Shown here: piece by piece, positions 53,313 to 61,999 of the stretch
Layout of the letters: every line of letters begins with the position of its first letter
Numbering within the stretch: the stretch's first letter is position 1
From: Burkholderiales bacterium
GTDB lineage: Bacteria > Pseudomonadota > Gammaproteobacteria > Burkholderiales > WYBJ01
NCBI GenBank assembly: GCA_020848435.1
Contig: JADLAC010000064.1
Coordinates: 27,652-91,651 of the forward strand
Reading direction: 5' to 3'
DNA: 64,000 nt
Program-made: the position numbers and the translations under genes
The notes under the pieces: model-generated
Told to the model about the DNA's origin: nothing
What the model saw: the letters and a program-made list of their open reading frames with translations, nothing else
Database searches by the model: none

Positions 53313-54668
53313 TCACTGGCTGACCGGCTCGCGCAGCGTCACGAACTCCTCGGCTGCCGTCGGATGGATGCCGATGGTGGCGTCGAACTGGCGCTTGGTC
53401 GCCCCGCAGGTGAGCGCGACCGCGAAGCCCTGGATGATCTCGCCGGCTTCCGCGCCGACCATATGAACGCCCAGGACCCGATCGCTCGCCTTGTCGACGA
53501 CGAGCTTCATCAAGGTGTTTTCCGCACGCCCGGAAAGCCGATGCTTGAGCGGGGTGAAGGTCGTCCGATAGATCTCGATGTCGGCGTAGGCATCGCGCGC
53601 CTGCGCCTCGCTCAAGCCCACCGTGCCGACATTGGGATTGCTGAATACGGCCGTGGCGACGTTGCGGTAGTCCAGTGTCCGGCGGCCGTCGCCGAACAGC
53701 CGGTCGGCCACCACCATGGCCTCGGCGAGGGCGACCGGCGTCAATTGCACGCGGTGGATCGCGTCGCCGATCGCGTGCACCGACGCCACACTGGTCTGGA
53801 AGTGGTCGTCGACCAGCACGGCGCCGTTGGCGGCGAGCTCGACGCCGGCATCTTCCAGCCCCAGCCCGCGGGTGTGCGGCGCCCGGCCCGTGGCATACAT
53901 GACGGCATCGGTTTCAACGACCTGGCCGCCGGAGAACGAACAGGCAAGGCGCTCGCCGCGCCGCTCGATGGCCTCGATATGGCTGCGCAACTCGATGCGA
54001 ACGCCTTTCTTGCGCATCTCCGCGCCGAGGAAGCTGCCGAGGTCCGCATCGAACACCTTGAGCAGGCAATCGCCGCGATAGCTCAACAGCGTCTGAACGC
54101 CGAGCCCGTGGAAGATGGAGGCAAACTCGACGGCGATGTAGCCCCCGCCCACGACCACGACGCTGCGCGGCAATACCGGCAGGTGGAAGGCTTCGTTCGA
54201 GGTGATCGCCCATTGCTTGCCCGGTATGTCAGGCACCACCGGCCAACCGCCCGTCGCCACCAGGATGTGGCGGGCACTGATGCGCCGGCCGTCGACTTCG
54301 ACCGTGTGCGGATCCAGTACCCGTGCCCGGGCGCGCATCACGCCGACGCCAGCGGCGACCAGCAGGCGCTCGTACACGCCGTTCAGACGCAGGATTTCCT
54401 TGTCCTTGTTCGCGACCAGCAGCGGCCAATCGAAGCTCGCTACCGGGCGCTGCCAACCGAAGCCGACGGCATCTTCGAAGTCTTCGCCATAGTGGCCCGC
54501 GTAAGCGAACAGCTTCTTCGGGATGCAGCCGGCATTGACGCAGGTGCCGCCCATGTAGCGCTCTTCGGCGATCGCGACGCGCGCACCGAGGCTCGCCGCC
54601 ATGCGGCTCGCGCGTACGCCGCCCGAGCCGGCGCCTATGGTAAACAGATCGTAGTCGTAGCCACTCAT
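53313..54668 (-). CDS. gor: Gor, glutathione-disulfide reductase
   Basis: A 451-residue flavoprotein disulfide reductase that regenerates glutathione with NADPH. It has the FAD motif FTIGAGSGGVRASRMAA, the redox-active pair Cys43 and Cys48 in GGTCVNAGCIPKK, an NADPH-binding VVVGGGYIAVEFA near residue 170 and the C-terminal IGIHPTAAEEFVTL with the catalytic His-Glu pair. GCIPKK favours glutathione reductase over lipoamide dehydrogenase. It starts one base after the thioesterase stop, suggesting a three-gene operon with the ROK remnant. Confidence 0.92.
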   Translation of the reverse strand: MSGYDYDLFTIGAGSGGVRASRMAASLGARVAIAEERYMGGTCVNAGCIPKKLFAYAGHYGEDFEDAVGFGWQRPVASFDWPLLVANKDKEILRLNGVYERLLVAAGVGVMRARARVLDPHTVEVDGRRISARHILVATGGWPVVPDIPGKQWAITSNEAFHLPVLPRSVVVVGGGYIAVEFASIFHGLGVQTLLSYRGDCLLKVFDADLGSFLGAEMRKKGVRIELRSHIEAIERRGERLACSFSGGQVVETDAVMYATGRAPHTRGLGLEDAGVELAANGAVLVDDHFQTSVASVHAIGDAIHRVQLTPVALAEAMVVADRLFGDGRRTLDYRNVATAVFSNPNVGTVGLSEAQARDAYADIEIYRTTFTPLKHRLSGRAENTLMKLVVDKASDRVLGVHMVGAEAGEIIQGFAVALTCGATKRQFDATIGIHPTAAEEFVTLREPVSQ

Positions 54669-54669
54669 G

Positions 54670-55080
54670 TCATTCCTTGGGTTGCGCCTTGTGTCGTATC
54701 CGCTGGTCGAACCGATCCACGTTCACCACCACCCGCACATGCGTGCCGTCGCCGATCAGCTCGCGCTCGTCGCGCGCTTCGATGCGGAAGACGAGCTTGC
54801 GGCCCTCGATGGCGGTCAATTCCGCGCGCGCGCCTGCACGCATGCCGACCGGCGTGGCCGCGATGTGACGCACGTCGAGATGCGTGCCCAGGCTCTGGCA
54901 GCCGGGCGGAAGAAACCGCTCGGCCGCCGCCAGCGCGGCCGCCTCCATCAGGTTCACCATGACCGGCGTGGCCAGCACATGAATCTGGCCGCTGCCCACG
55001 TGCGGCGCGGTGTGCTCTTCGCCGACCAGCAGCTCCGCGGTCCCGACCAGGCCGACGCGCAGGCCCTCGGTCGCGCTCAC
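54670..55080 (-). CDS. FlK-like hotdog-fold thioesterase
   Basis: A 136-residue hotdog thioesterase resembling fluoroacetyl-CoA thioesterase (FlK). The expected Thr and Glu lie in ATPVMVNLMEAAALAA near residues 37-46 and the His in LGTHLDVRHIAATPVG near residue 66, matching the Thr-Glu-His catalytic set. The natural substrate is unknown; most homologues do not act on fluoroacetate. The start is GTG at 55080, three bases beyond the ROK stop, and its stop is one base from gor. Confidence 0.82.
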   Translation of the reverse strand: MSATEGLRVGLVGTAELLVGEEHTAPHVGSGQIHVLATPVMVNLMEAAALAAAERFLPPGCQSLGTHLDVRHIAATPVGMRAGARAELTAIEGRKLVFRIEARDERELIGDGTHVRVVVNVDRFDQRIRHKAQPKE

Positions 55081-55083
55081 CGC

Positions 55084-55509
55084 TCACTCGCCCGGCCGGA
55101 TCGCGGGCCACAGCCACGCCACGCCGCGCACACCACTGGAATCGCCATGCCGATTGCGCACCAACCCGGTCTGGATCGCATCCGAGAATATCAGAGCTTG
55201 CCACAGTGCCGGCACGCGCGTGTAGCGCCGGGCGGCGTTGGAAAGCCCGCCGCCCAGCGAGGAAGTGGTGGAATTAGCGTTCTTGGTCGCACCCGTCATG
55301 CTCGACCATGCAGCCGGGGTCCCGATGCCGATGGTGACCGGGGCATCGAGTTTGCGTCGCGCATCATCAACCAATGCCACGATGGCATCGAGCGCCGCCG
55401 CATAATCGCTCCGCGGGGTCGGCACGCGCTGGCGTAGACATCCGGCACCGGCGGGGTCGAGTGCGATAAGCTCGCTCTTGGCCCCGCCGAGATCGACACC
55501 GATGTGCAT
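55084..55509 (-). pseudogene. ROK-family sugar kinase with large in-frame internal deletion
   Basis: The 141-residue frame joins two ends of a fructokinase-type ROK kinase (about 300 residues). Residues 1-81 match the N-terminus: the phosphate loop MHIGVDLGGAKSELIAL, RVPTPRSDYAAALDAI and GATKNANST. From residue 84 it matches the C-terminus: SSLGGGLSNAARRY and HGDSSGVRGVAWLWP. The middle, with the catalytic Asp (DANC region) and the CxCGxxGCxE zinc site, is gone, a loss of roughly 160-170 residues near plus-strand 55260. The frame is open, so a product may be made, but it cannot be an active kinase. Confidence 0.85.
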
Positions 55510-55655
55510 GCGCTTGGTTGCAGTCGTTGCGAGCCCAGGGTATTGCGCGGGAAGTGCGGCAACACGATGCGGCGCGCGGCGCACGATCGCGAGCGCAACG
55601 AGCCATCAGCGAGTGCTCGCGCATACCGCGGGACGACGACAAGAAGAGGCAGCCC

Positions 55656-56498
55656 ATGCGTATCGGACACGGACGTGAAAGCTCCAACGTAGAAGATCGC
55701 CGCGGGATGAGCGCGTTCGGCGGGCGCAGCATCGGCATCGGTACCATTCTGCTCGCCCTGGTCGCGATGTACTTCGGCATCGATCCCTCGGTGGTGCTGC
55801 AAGGCGGCGCTCCGGGCGTGGCCCAGCAGCAGGGCGCACCATCGCCCCCGGCGGACGACGCAGCAGCGCGGTTCGTCTCGCAGGTGCTCGCGGATACCGA
55901 AGACACCTGGCGCGAGCTTTTCCGCCGCGGCAACATGCAGTACGAAGACCCGAAGCTGGTGCTCTTCAGCGGCGCTACACCGACCGCGTGCGGCACTGGC
56001 CAATCGGCCATGGGACCGTTCTACTGTCCGCTCGATCGCAAGGTGTACATCGATCTCGAGTTCTATCGCGATTTGCGCGAGCGCTTCCGCGCACCTGGCG
56101 AGATGGCGCAGGCGTATGTCATCGCCCACGAGGTCGGCCACCACGTGCAGAATCTGCTCGGCATCGCCGATAAGGTGCGCCAGCTCCAGAGCCAGTCGGG
56201 CGAGCGCAGCCGCGCGAACGCGCTTTCGGTGCGCATGGAGCTGCAGGCCGATTGCTTCTCCGGCATCTGGGCCTACCACGCGAATCGGACTCGACAGGTC
56301 CTGGAGCAAGGCGATCTCGAGTCGGCGCTCACAGCCGCGGCGGCTATCGGCGACGATCGCTTGCAGAAACAGACCCAGGGCCGAGTTGCTCCCGAAAGCT
56401 TCACGCACGGCAGCTCCGAGCAGCGCGTGCGCTGGTTCCGGCGCGGCTTCGAGCGCGGCGACCTGCGCCAGTGCGATACCTTCGCCGGCCCCGTGTGA
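55656..56498 (+). CDS. YpfJ-like neutral zinc metalloprotease family protein
   Basis: A 280-residue protein of the YpfJ (DUF/PF04228) family. A membrane segment at about residues 24-42 follows the typical MRIGHGRESSNVEDRRG start; the remainder is extracytoplasmic. The zinc-protease motif HEVGHHVQNLLG is near residue 155 with downstream MELQADCFSGIWA supplying further ligands. Proteolytic activity is predicted but poorly documented for the family. The ribosome site AAGAGG precedes ATG 55656; a longer frame overlaps the ROK remnant. Confidence 0.88.
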   Translation: MRIGHGRESSNVEDRRGMSAFGGRSIGIGTILLALVAMYFGIDPSVVLQGGAPGVAQQQGAPSPPADDAAARFVSQVLADTEDTWRELFRRGNMQYEDPKLVLFSGATPTACGTGQSAMGPFYCPLDRKVYIDLEFYRDLRERFRAPGEMAQAYVIAHEVGHHVQNLLGIADKVRQLQSQSGERSRANALSVRMELQADCFSGIWAYHANRTRQVLEQGDLESALTAAAAIGDDRLQKQTQGRVAPESFTHGSSEQRVRWFRRGFERGDLRQCDTFAGPV

Positions 56499-56645
56499 GC
56501 GCACGCGTCCGTAGGTGGCGTAAATGCGGCATCCGGGTCGGTGGGACGCAGTCTTCCGAGATGGAATAGTGCATCGCCCTGACGCGCAGTACACTGCGAC
56601 TTGGCGCGCGAGTCGTGTGATGTCCCCTCGGCGCCGAATCCAACC

Positions 56646-56900
56646 ATGGCTCTCAAGCGCTACAAGAAGTCCAAGCCGCTCGGCGTGTGCACCGTCTGCA
56701 AGGATTTCACCGGCGAGCACATCCGCATGAACCATCGCTGCGTGCGCTCGCACGGCGGGCGCCGCTGCGCGGGCATCTACCGCAGCAGCCTCACCGTCGT
56801 TTGGAACGAGTGCCCGACGTGCCACGGCCTGGGTCTCGTCGGCAGCCAGAAATGCGGCGAATGCGCCGGCTGGGGCTGGATACTGCACAGCATGACCTGA
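56646..56900 (+). CDS. Small cysteine-rich zinc-ribbon-like protein
   Basis: An 84-residue basic protein that I cannot assign. It has three CxxC pairs: CTVC (15-18), CPTC and CGEC, the last two in a DnaJ-zinc-finger-like pattern CPTCHGLGLVGSQKCGEC. The segment NHRCVRSHGGRRC adds two Cys and His. The N-terminus MALKRYKKSKP is strongly basic, suggesting nucleic-acid or ribosome binding. No clear ribosome site is seen. The density and spacing of cysteines argue that it is real. Confidence 0.65.
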   Translation: MALKRYKKSKPLGVCTVCKDFTGEHIRMNHRCVRSHGGRRCAGIYRSSLTVVWNECPTCHGLGLVGSQKCGECAGWGWILHSMT

Positions 56901-56907
56901 CGTATTG

Positions 56908-57029
56908 TGGGCTCAGCTCTTGCATATTGCACGGTTGGCTTCGGGGTGAAGGTCTTGCATGTTGCACTTCGCCGCTCGTTTTGGCGCGACCCTTACATGT
57001 CAACCGTGCAACATGCAAGAGCTGACCCC
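56908..57029. repeat. Inverted repeat with GCTCTTGCATNTTGCACGGTTG arms
   Basis: The left arm at 56908-56937 (cores CAGCTCTTGCAT and TTGCACGGTTG) is nearly the reverse complement of the right arm at 57001-57029 (CAACCGTGCAACATGCAAG), with about 27 of 29 matches. A third partial copy, TCTTGCATGTTGCAC, lies between them near 56953. It separates the small cysteine-rich gene from mnmC and contains the ATG at 57013. Confidence 0.75.
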
Positions 57030-58917
57030 CACAGATGGCGCTGACGTTCTGGAACCGGCGCATATCGCGTTCGATGCGGGCGGCGTGCCCTATGCCACTC
57101 GCTTCGGCGACATCTACCATTCGCACGACGGCGGCCCGGCCCAGGCGCGCCACGTCTTCATCGCCGGCAACGGCCTGCCGCGGCGCTGGGGCGGACTCGA
57201 TGCCTTCACGATCGTCGAAACCGGCTTCGGCCTGGGCCTCAATTTTCTCTGCACGTGGGCCGAGTTTCTCGCCGACCCGCTGCGGCCGCGCCACCTGCAC
57301 TACGTCGCGGTCGAGAAGCACCCGGCGTCGCCGAGCGACCTGGAACGCGCCCATGCGCCGTGGCACGCGCTGCGCGTGCTCGCAGCTGAATTGCGGCAGC
57401 GTTGGCCGCCGCTGCTGCGCGGCTTTCATCGGGTCGAGTTCGCCGACGCTCGGATCGTGCTGACGCTGCTCTTCGGCGATGCCACCCACATGCTGGCCGA
57501 GCTGGATGCCGTCGCCGACGCGCTCTACCTCGATGGCTTCGCGCCGGAGAAGAATCCGGCGATGTGGTCCGAGCCGCTGTTCCGGGAGCTAGCACGCCTG
57601 AGCAAGCCCGGCACGACGGCGGCGACCTGGTCGGTCGCCGGGCAAGTACGCACGCGCCTTGCCGCCGCGGGCTTCGCCGTCGAGCGCCGGCCCGGGTTCG
57701 GTCGCAAGCGCGCAATGCTCACGGCCGTCCGGCCCGGGATGGCCTCGCGCCGCGCGCATGGTTCGCAATCGCGTCATGCCGTCGTGATCGGGGCGGGACT
57801 TGCCGGGTGCTGGACGGCGTTTTCGCTGGCACGCCGCGGCTGGACCGTGGAAGTGATCGAGCGCAATGACGAACCCGCCAGGGAAGGTTCCGGCAACAGC
57901 ATTGGCGTGCTGCGCCCGGCGCTCAACCTGGCCGACACTGCCAATGCGCGCCTCGCGCGCAGCGCGTTCCTGCGCACCGCCGATGTCCTCGTCAACGAGG
58001 ACGCGTTGCAGGGCGCATGGATGCAAACCGGCGTGCTGCACGTCGCGACCACGGCAGCGAGAGCGCAGCGCATGGCGCACATCCTCGATGCCCACCGCTT
58101 CGCGCACGATTACGTCTGCTGGCTCGAAGCGGGCGCCGCGGCACGCCGCGCGGGCCATGCGGTCGCGGGTCCAGGGTGGTGGATCGAGCGCGGCGGCTGG
58201 GTGCGTCCGCGGGAGCTGTGTCGCGCTCTGTTGCACGCGGCCGCGCCGCGGGTCCGCGTCGCGTACGCTTCGACGGCCGGCAAGCTCGCCGCTTCCAGCA
58301 GCGGCTGGCAGGTGCTGGACGCTCAAGGCGACGTGATCGCGCAAGCGCCGGTCGTCATCGCCGCCAATGCAGGCGGTGCGCCCCGGCTCGGGCTCGCGGG
58401 CTTGCCGCGGCTCATGAGCGTGCGCGGCCAGGTGAGCGAGCTTCCGGCGTCTGTCCGGCGCTCTCTCGCGTGCGTCGTGTGCGGCGATGGCTATGTCGTT
58501 GCGCTGCCCCACGGTGGCCACTATATCGGTGCCACGTTCGAACCCGACAGCACGGCGCTCGACTTACGTCCCGCGGATCACGCGGCCAATCTCGCGCGTG
58601 CGAACCGCATGCTGCCGGGATTCGCGGCGGGCGCGGATCCGGCCACGCTCGGCGGGCGCGCCGCGCTTCGCATCGCCACCGCCGATCGGCTGCCCGTGTG
58701 CGGCGCCTCGCGCCCTGCCGCCATCGACGCAGATCATGCCGGCGGCGTGTATGTCGCCACCGGGCTCGGCGCCCGCGGCCTCATCTGGGGGGCGCTGTGC
58801 GCGGAGATCCTGCTGTCGCGACTCGAGGCCGAGCCCAATGCGATCGAGCGCAGCCTGATCGCGGCGCTGGATCCGGCTCGAGAGGAGCCATCGCCGCGGT
58901 TGCGCCGGCCGCCGTGA
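57013..58917 (+). CDS. mnmC: MnmC, bifunctional tRNA 5-methylaminomethyl-2-thiouridine biosynthesis protein
   Basis: MnmC completes the mnm5s2U modification at tRNA position 34. The N-terminal methyltransferase domain has ETGFGLGLNFL near residue 69 and LYLDGFAPEKNPAMW near residue 170. The C-terminal FAD domain starts with VVIGAGLAGCWTAFSLARRG near residue 257, removes the carboxymethyl group, and ends with ATGLGARGLIWG. The length of 634 residues is normal. ATG 57013 gives the usual short N-terminus before HIAFDAGGVPYATRFGDIYHS and lies inside the inverted repeat; an ATG at 56959 is the alternative. Confidence 0.92.
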   Translation: MQELTPTDGADVLEPAHIAFDAGGVPYATRFGDIYHSHDGGPAQARHVFIAGNGLPRRWGGLDAFTIVETGFGLGLNFLCTWAEFLADPLRPRHLHYVAVEKHPASPSDLERAHAPWHALRVLAAELRQRWPPLLRGFHRVEFADARIVLTLLFGDATHMLAELDAVADALYLDGFAPEKNPAMWSEPLFRELARLSKPGTTAATWSVAGQVRTRLAAAGFAVERRPGFGRKRAMLTAVRPGMASRRAHGSQSRHAVVIGAGLAGCWTAFSLARRGWTVEVIERNDEPAREGSGNSIGVLRPALNLADTANARLARSAFLRTADVLVNEDALQGAWMQTGVLHVATTAARAQRMAHILDAHRFAHDYVCWLEAGAAARRAGHAVAGPGWWIERGGWVRPRELCRALLHAAAPRVRVAYASTAGKLAASSSGWQVLDAQGDVIAQAPVVIAANAGGAPRLGLAGLPRLMSVRGQVSELPASVRRSLACVVCGDGYVVALPHGGHYIGATFEPDSTALDLRPADHAANLARANRMLPGFAAGADPATLGGRAALRIATADRLPVCGASRPAAIDADHAGGVYVATGLGARGLIWGALCAEILLSRLEAEPNAIERSLIAALDPAREEPSPRLRRPP

Positions 58918-59033
58918 CGGCAAGCAACTCGGACGCGCGCAACGTCGAAGGCACCGACGGTGCCGGGTTCCGAGTTTGACCGAACGCGCGTTAACATCGC
59001 CCCTTGCGATCAGGCAGGCGGTCCACAAGCGTC

Positions 59034-59687
59034 ATGAAGTTCACCATCGTTCCGGTAACACCTTTCCAGCAGAATTGCTCTATCGCCGTGTGCGACGCGA
59101 GCGGGCTCGCCGCTGTCGTGGATCCCGGCGGGGACTTGGCGCGAATCGAGGCGGCCATCGACAAGCTCGGCGTACGCGCCGAAAAGATCCTGCTCACGCA
59201 CGGCCATATCGACCACTGCGGCGGCAGCGCGGCGCTCGCGCGCGCGTTGGACGTGCCGATCGAAGGCCCGCAGCGCGAGGATCGGTTCTGGATCGAGCAA
59301 CTGGCAACGCAGAGCGCCCGGTTCGGCTTCGAGGGCGTCGAAACATTCGAGCCCGATCGCTGGCTCGAAGACGGTGATGTCGTGACCGTGGGCGAGTCGC
59401 CTTTGGAGGTGCTGCACTGTCCCGGTCACACCCCCGGACACATCGTGCTCTTCAGCCGGCCGGACCGCATTGCGCTGGTGGGCGACGTGCTGTTCCAGGG
59501 TTCGATCGGGCGCACCGACTTGCCGCGCGGGGACCATGCGAGCTTGATCCAGTCGATCCGCAGCAAGCTCTTCGCCCTGGGGGACGATGTGGCCTTCGTT
59601 CCGGGCCACGGGCCGGCGTCCACCTTCGGCCACGAGCGCCGGACCAACCCCTTCGTCGCCGATCACCGGACCAGGGTCGGACCCTAG
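59034..59687 (+). CDS. MBL-fold metallo-hydrolase (YcbL/glyoxalase II-like)
   Basis: A 217-residue metallo-beta-lactamase-fold hydrolase. The THGHIDHCGG motif is near residue 58, further metal ligands lie in HCPGHTPGH near residue 130 and VGDVLFQGSIGRTDLPRGD near residue 150, and the final His is in FVPGHGPASTFGHERRTNPF. It resembles YcbL and type II glyoxalases; thiolester hydrolysis is likely. The last residues, RTRVGP, and the TAG stop are encoded by a palindromic repeat. Confidence 0.88.
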   Translation: MKFTIVPVTPFQQNCSIAVCDASGLAAVVDPGGDLARIEAAIDKLGVRAEKILLTHGHIDHCGGSAALARALDVPIEGPQREDRFWIEQLATQSARFGFEGVETFEPDRWLEDGDVVTVGESPLEVLHCPGHTPGHIVLFSRPDRIALVGDVLFQGSIGRTDLPRGDHASLIQSIRSKLFALGDDVAFVPGHGPASTFGHERRTNPFVADHRTRVGP

Positions 59688-59715
59688 GAGCCTGTCGGAC
59701 TTGGTCCGACCCTGG
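59671..59715. repeat. Palindrome with GGGTCGGACC core at the MBL gene end
   Basis: CCAGGGTCGGACC (59671-59683) and its exact reverse complement GGTCCGACCCTGG (59703-59715) flank a 19-base loop that contains the MBL-gene stop. The same GGGTCGGACCC core occurs at 44333. It lies 14 bases before the D-aminoacylase start and would fold over its upstream region. No T-run follows, so a terminator role is not obvious. Confidence 0.75.
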
Positions 59716-59728
59716 CCGGAGGATGCAC

Positions 59729-61168
59729 ATGAGCGAGACCTTCGACATCATCATCCGCAACGCGGCGGTAATCGACGGCACCGGCGCGCCGCGCGTCCGC
59801 GCCGATGTCGGCACGCGTGCCGACCGGATCGTGCGCATCGGTGATCTCGCAGCCGAGCGTGCCGGCCGTGAGATCGACGCGTCGGCGCTCGTCGCCGCAC
59901 CCGGCTTCATCGACGCGCACACCCACGACGATCGCATGCTGTTATCCGATCCGGCGATGGCGCCCAAGGTGAGCCAGGGAGTGACCACGGTGATCACCGG
60001 CAACTGCGGCATCAGCCTGGCTTGCTCACCCGCGCTGAGCGCCTCGATACCGCCGCTCGACCTGCTCGACAGCGACGGCGAGTGGTTTCGCTACCCGCGC
60101 TTCGAGGCTTATCGCGACGCGCTCGCTGCCGCGCCGGCAGCCACCAACGCCGCCTGTCTCATCGGCCATACGACGCTGCGCGCGGCCACCATGGCGCGGC
60201 TCGATCGCCCGGCGAGCGCGCGCGAGACGGCGCGCATGCGCGCGCTCGCCGGGCAGGCGCTGGCCGCCGGCGCGATCGGCATATCGAGCGGGACGGCGTA
60301 CGCCCCGGCGGCAGCCGCCACCACGCAGGAGTTGATCGAGGTGTGCCGCCCGCTCGCCGGCACGCGCGGGCTGTACGTCACGCACATGCGCAACGAGGAC
60401 GAGCGCGTGCTCGAAGCGATGGACGAGACCTTCGCCATCGGCCGCGCCCTCGGCGTAGCGGTGGTCATCTCGCATCACAAGTGCGTCGGCAAGGCGAACC
60501 ACGGCCGCTCCGGCGAGACGCTCGCCTTGATCGAACGCACGCGCGCGCAGCAGGACCTCGGGCTCGACTGCTATCCCTACACCGCCTCGTCCACCGTCAT
60601 GCAATCGGGCCGCGCCGGGCAGGCGACGCAGGTGCTCGTGACCTGGTCCAAGCCGCATCCCGAGCTGAGCGGCAAGACGCTCGCCGAGGCGGCCCGCGCG
60701 CTCGGCGTGAGCGAAGCGCAAGCGATCGAGCGTTTGAAGCCCGCTGGGGCCATCTATTTCCTGATGGACGAAGCCGATGTCCGGCGCATCCTCGCCTACC
60801 CGCAGACCATGATCGGCTCCGACGGCTTGCCGCACGATGCGCGCCCCCATCCGCGCCTGTGGGGCACCTTCCCGCGCGTGCTCGGACATTACGCCCGCGA
60901 CCTGGGCCTGTTCCCGCTGGAAACCGCGGTCCACAAGATGACCGGCCTGACGGCGGCGCGCTTCGGCCTCCAGGACCGCGGCGTGTTGCGCGAGGGCGCC
61001 TATGCCGATGTCACGCTGTTCGATCCGCTCACGGTGCTCGACGCGGCGAGCTTCGACGATCCGGTGCAGCCGGCGCACGGCATACACAGCGTCTTCGTCA
61101 ACGGCGAAGCGGTTTGGGTGCACGGCCAGGCCACCGGCGCCCGGCCGGGGCGCTTGCTGCACGCCTGA
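59729..61168 (+). CDS. N-acyl-D-amino-acid deacylase (D-aminoacylase)
   Basis: A 479-residue amidohydrolase-superfamily enzyme that removes acyl groups from D-amino acids. It has APGFIDAHTHDDR with HxH near residue 65, GNCGIS with the metal-binding Cys near residue 92, VVISHHKCVGKANHGRSGE near residue 247 and MIGSDGLPHDARPHPRLWG near residue 362 with the catalytic Asp. GGAGG six bases before ATG 59729 makes that the start; the ATG at 59723 overlaps the ribosome site. Exact acyl and amino-acid preference is not determinable. Confidence 0.9.
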   Translation: MSETFDIIIRNAAVIDGTGAPRVRADVGTRADRIVRIGDLAAERAGREIDASALVAAPGFIDAHTHDDRMLLSDPAMAPKVSQGVTTVITGNCGISLACSPALSASIPPLDLLDSDGEWFRYPRFEAYRDALAAAPAATNAACLIGHTTLRAATMARLDRPASARETARMRALAGQALAAGAIGISSGTAYAPAAAATTQELIEVCRPLAGTRGLYVTHMRNEDERVLEAMDETFAIGRALGVAVVISHHKCVGKANHGRSGETLALIERTRAQQDLGLDCYPYTASSTVMQSGRAGQATQVLVTWSKPHPELSGKTLAEAARALGVSEAQAIERLKPAGAIYFLMDEADVRRILAYPQTMIGSDGLPHDARPHPRLWGTFPRVLGHYARDLGLFPLETAVHKMTGLTAARFGLQDRGVLREGAYADVTLFDPLTVLDAASFDDPVQPAHGIHSVFVNGEAVWVHGQATGARPGRLLHA

Positions 61169-61369
61169 TCGGGCGCCGCGCCGAGGCGCGAAACAGGCCA
61201 TTACGGCGTCGGTCGGGGCGGTTGATCGCCACCCGTCGACAAGTGAGGCGCCTCCGGGGGGCGTCCTCCGGCCCGTGGGCGCTCTTGCGCAGCCTGCTCG
61301 CAGCGCGTGAAGGGTAAAGCCGCAGCCGCCCGGACTCGAGCTGCAAGCGCAGCGCGAGCGCCAGCGCGA

Positions 61370-61921
61370 TCAGCGGCCGATGCGCATGCGCTCCACGGCG
61401 CGGATCGCCTCGTCCAGGCGTGCGCGTCCCCGCCCGGAAGGGTCCTGGATCTGCACGGCGTAGGCGCGCGTTGCGGCCAGGACGCAATACACGACGCCCT
61501 CGAATGCCACGCCCTGCGCGCTGCCCTGCCATCGCTGCTTGAGACCGGCGTAGCCCGAGATGGTCACGTTGCGCGCCTCGCCGGCACGAAAGCCGCCGCG
61601 GTTGCGCTCGATACCCGCAATCACCGGTCGTAGCGTTTCGCGTGTCAGTGCCGCGCGCTCTGCGGCGAGCCGCTGCGCGAACGATGGACCCATCGACTGG
61701 ACCGAGACCAGGATGACGGTGTTGAGCGCGGTGCCCGGATAGGGTTTGCGGAACCCCCGGCTCACCGACGGCCCGCCCGCGTGCTCGATCGGGCCGAGGT
61801 AGCCTTCCGGCAACTCGATGCTGAAAGCCAAAGCGCTGTCGGTGTAGCTGCGCGGGCTCGCTTGCGCCCAAGCCCAGCACGGCGCGGCCGCGGCTGCGCT
61901 CAAGAACGATCGTCGCTTCAT
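61370..61921 (-). CDS. Exported protein of unknown function
   Basis: A 183-residue protein with a Tat-like or Sec signal, MKRRSFLSAAAAAPCWAWAQA, cleaved near residue 21. I do not recognise the family beyond a vague likeness to small exported proteins annotated as hypothetical. The body has an IELPEGYLGPIEHAGG start, an NTVILVSVQSMGPSF strand and an AYAVQIQDPSGRGRARLDEA end. No lipobox fits well. It is divergent from kup with a 78-base gap, so the two promoters overlap. Confidence 0.7.
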   Translation of the reverse strand: MKRRSFLSAAAAAPCWAWAQASPRSYTDSALAFSIELPEGYLGPIEHAGGPSVSRGFRKPYPGTALNTVILVSVQSMGPSFAQRLAAERAALTRETLRPVIAGIERNRGGFRAGEARNVTISGYAGLKQRWQGSAQGVAFEGVVYCVLAATRAYAVQIQDPSGRGRARLDEAIRAVERMRIGR

Positions 61922-61999
61922 TGCACGCTGAAAACGGTTGCCGCGCCCGCGGCGCAGGAGTATTGTCGCGCCGCAATAATAAGCCGATGGGCGTGGTCA

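Noticed and set aside
59684..59702. Rho-independent terminator after the MBL hydrolase
   Set aside because: The palindrome has a 19-base loop and is not followed by a T-run.
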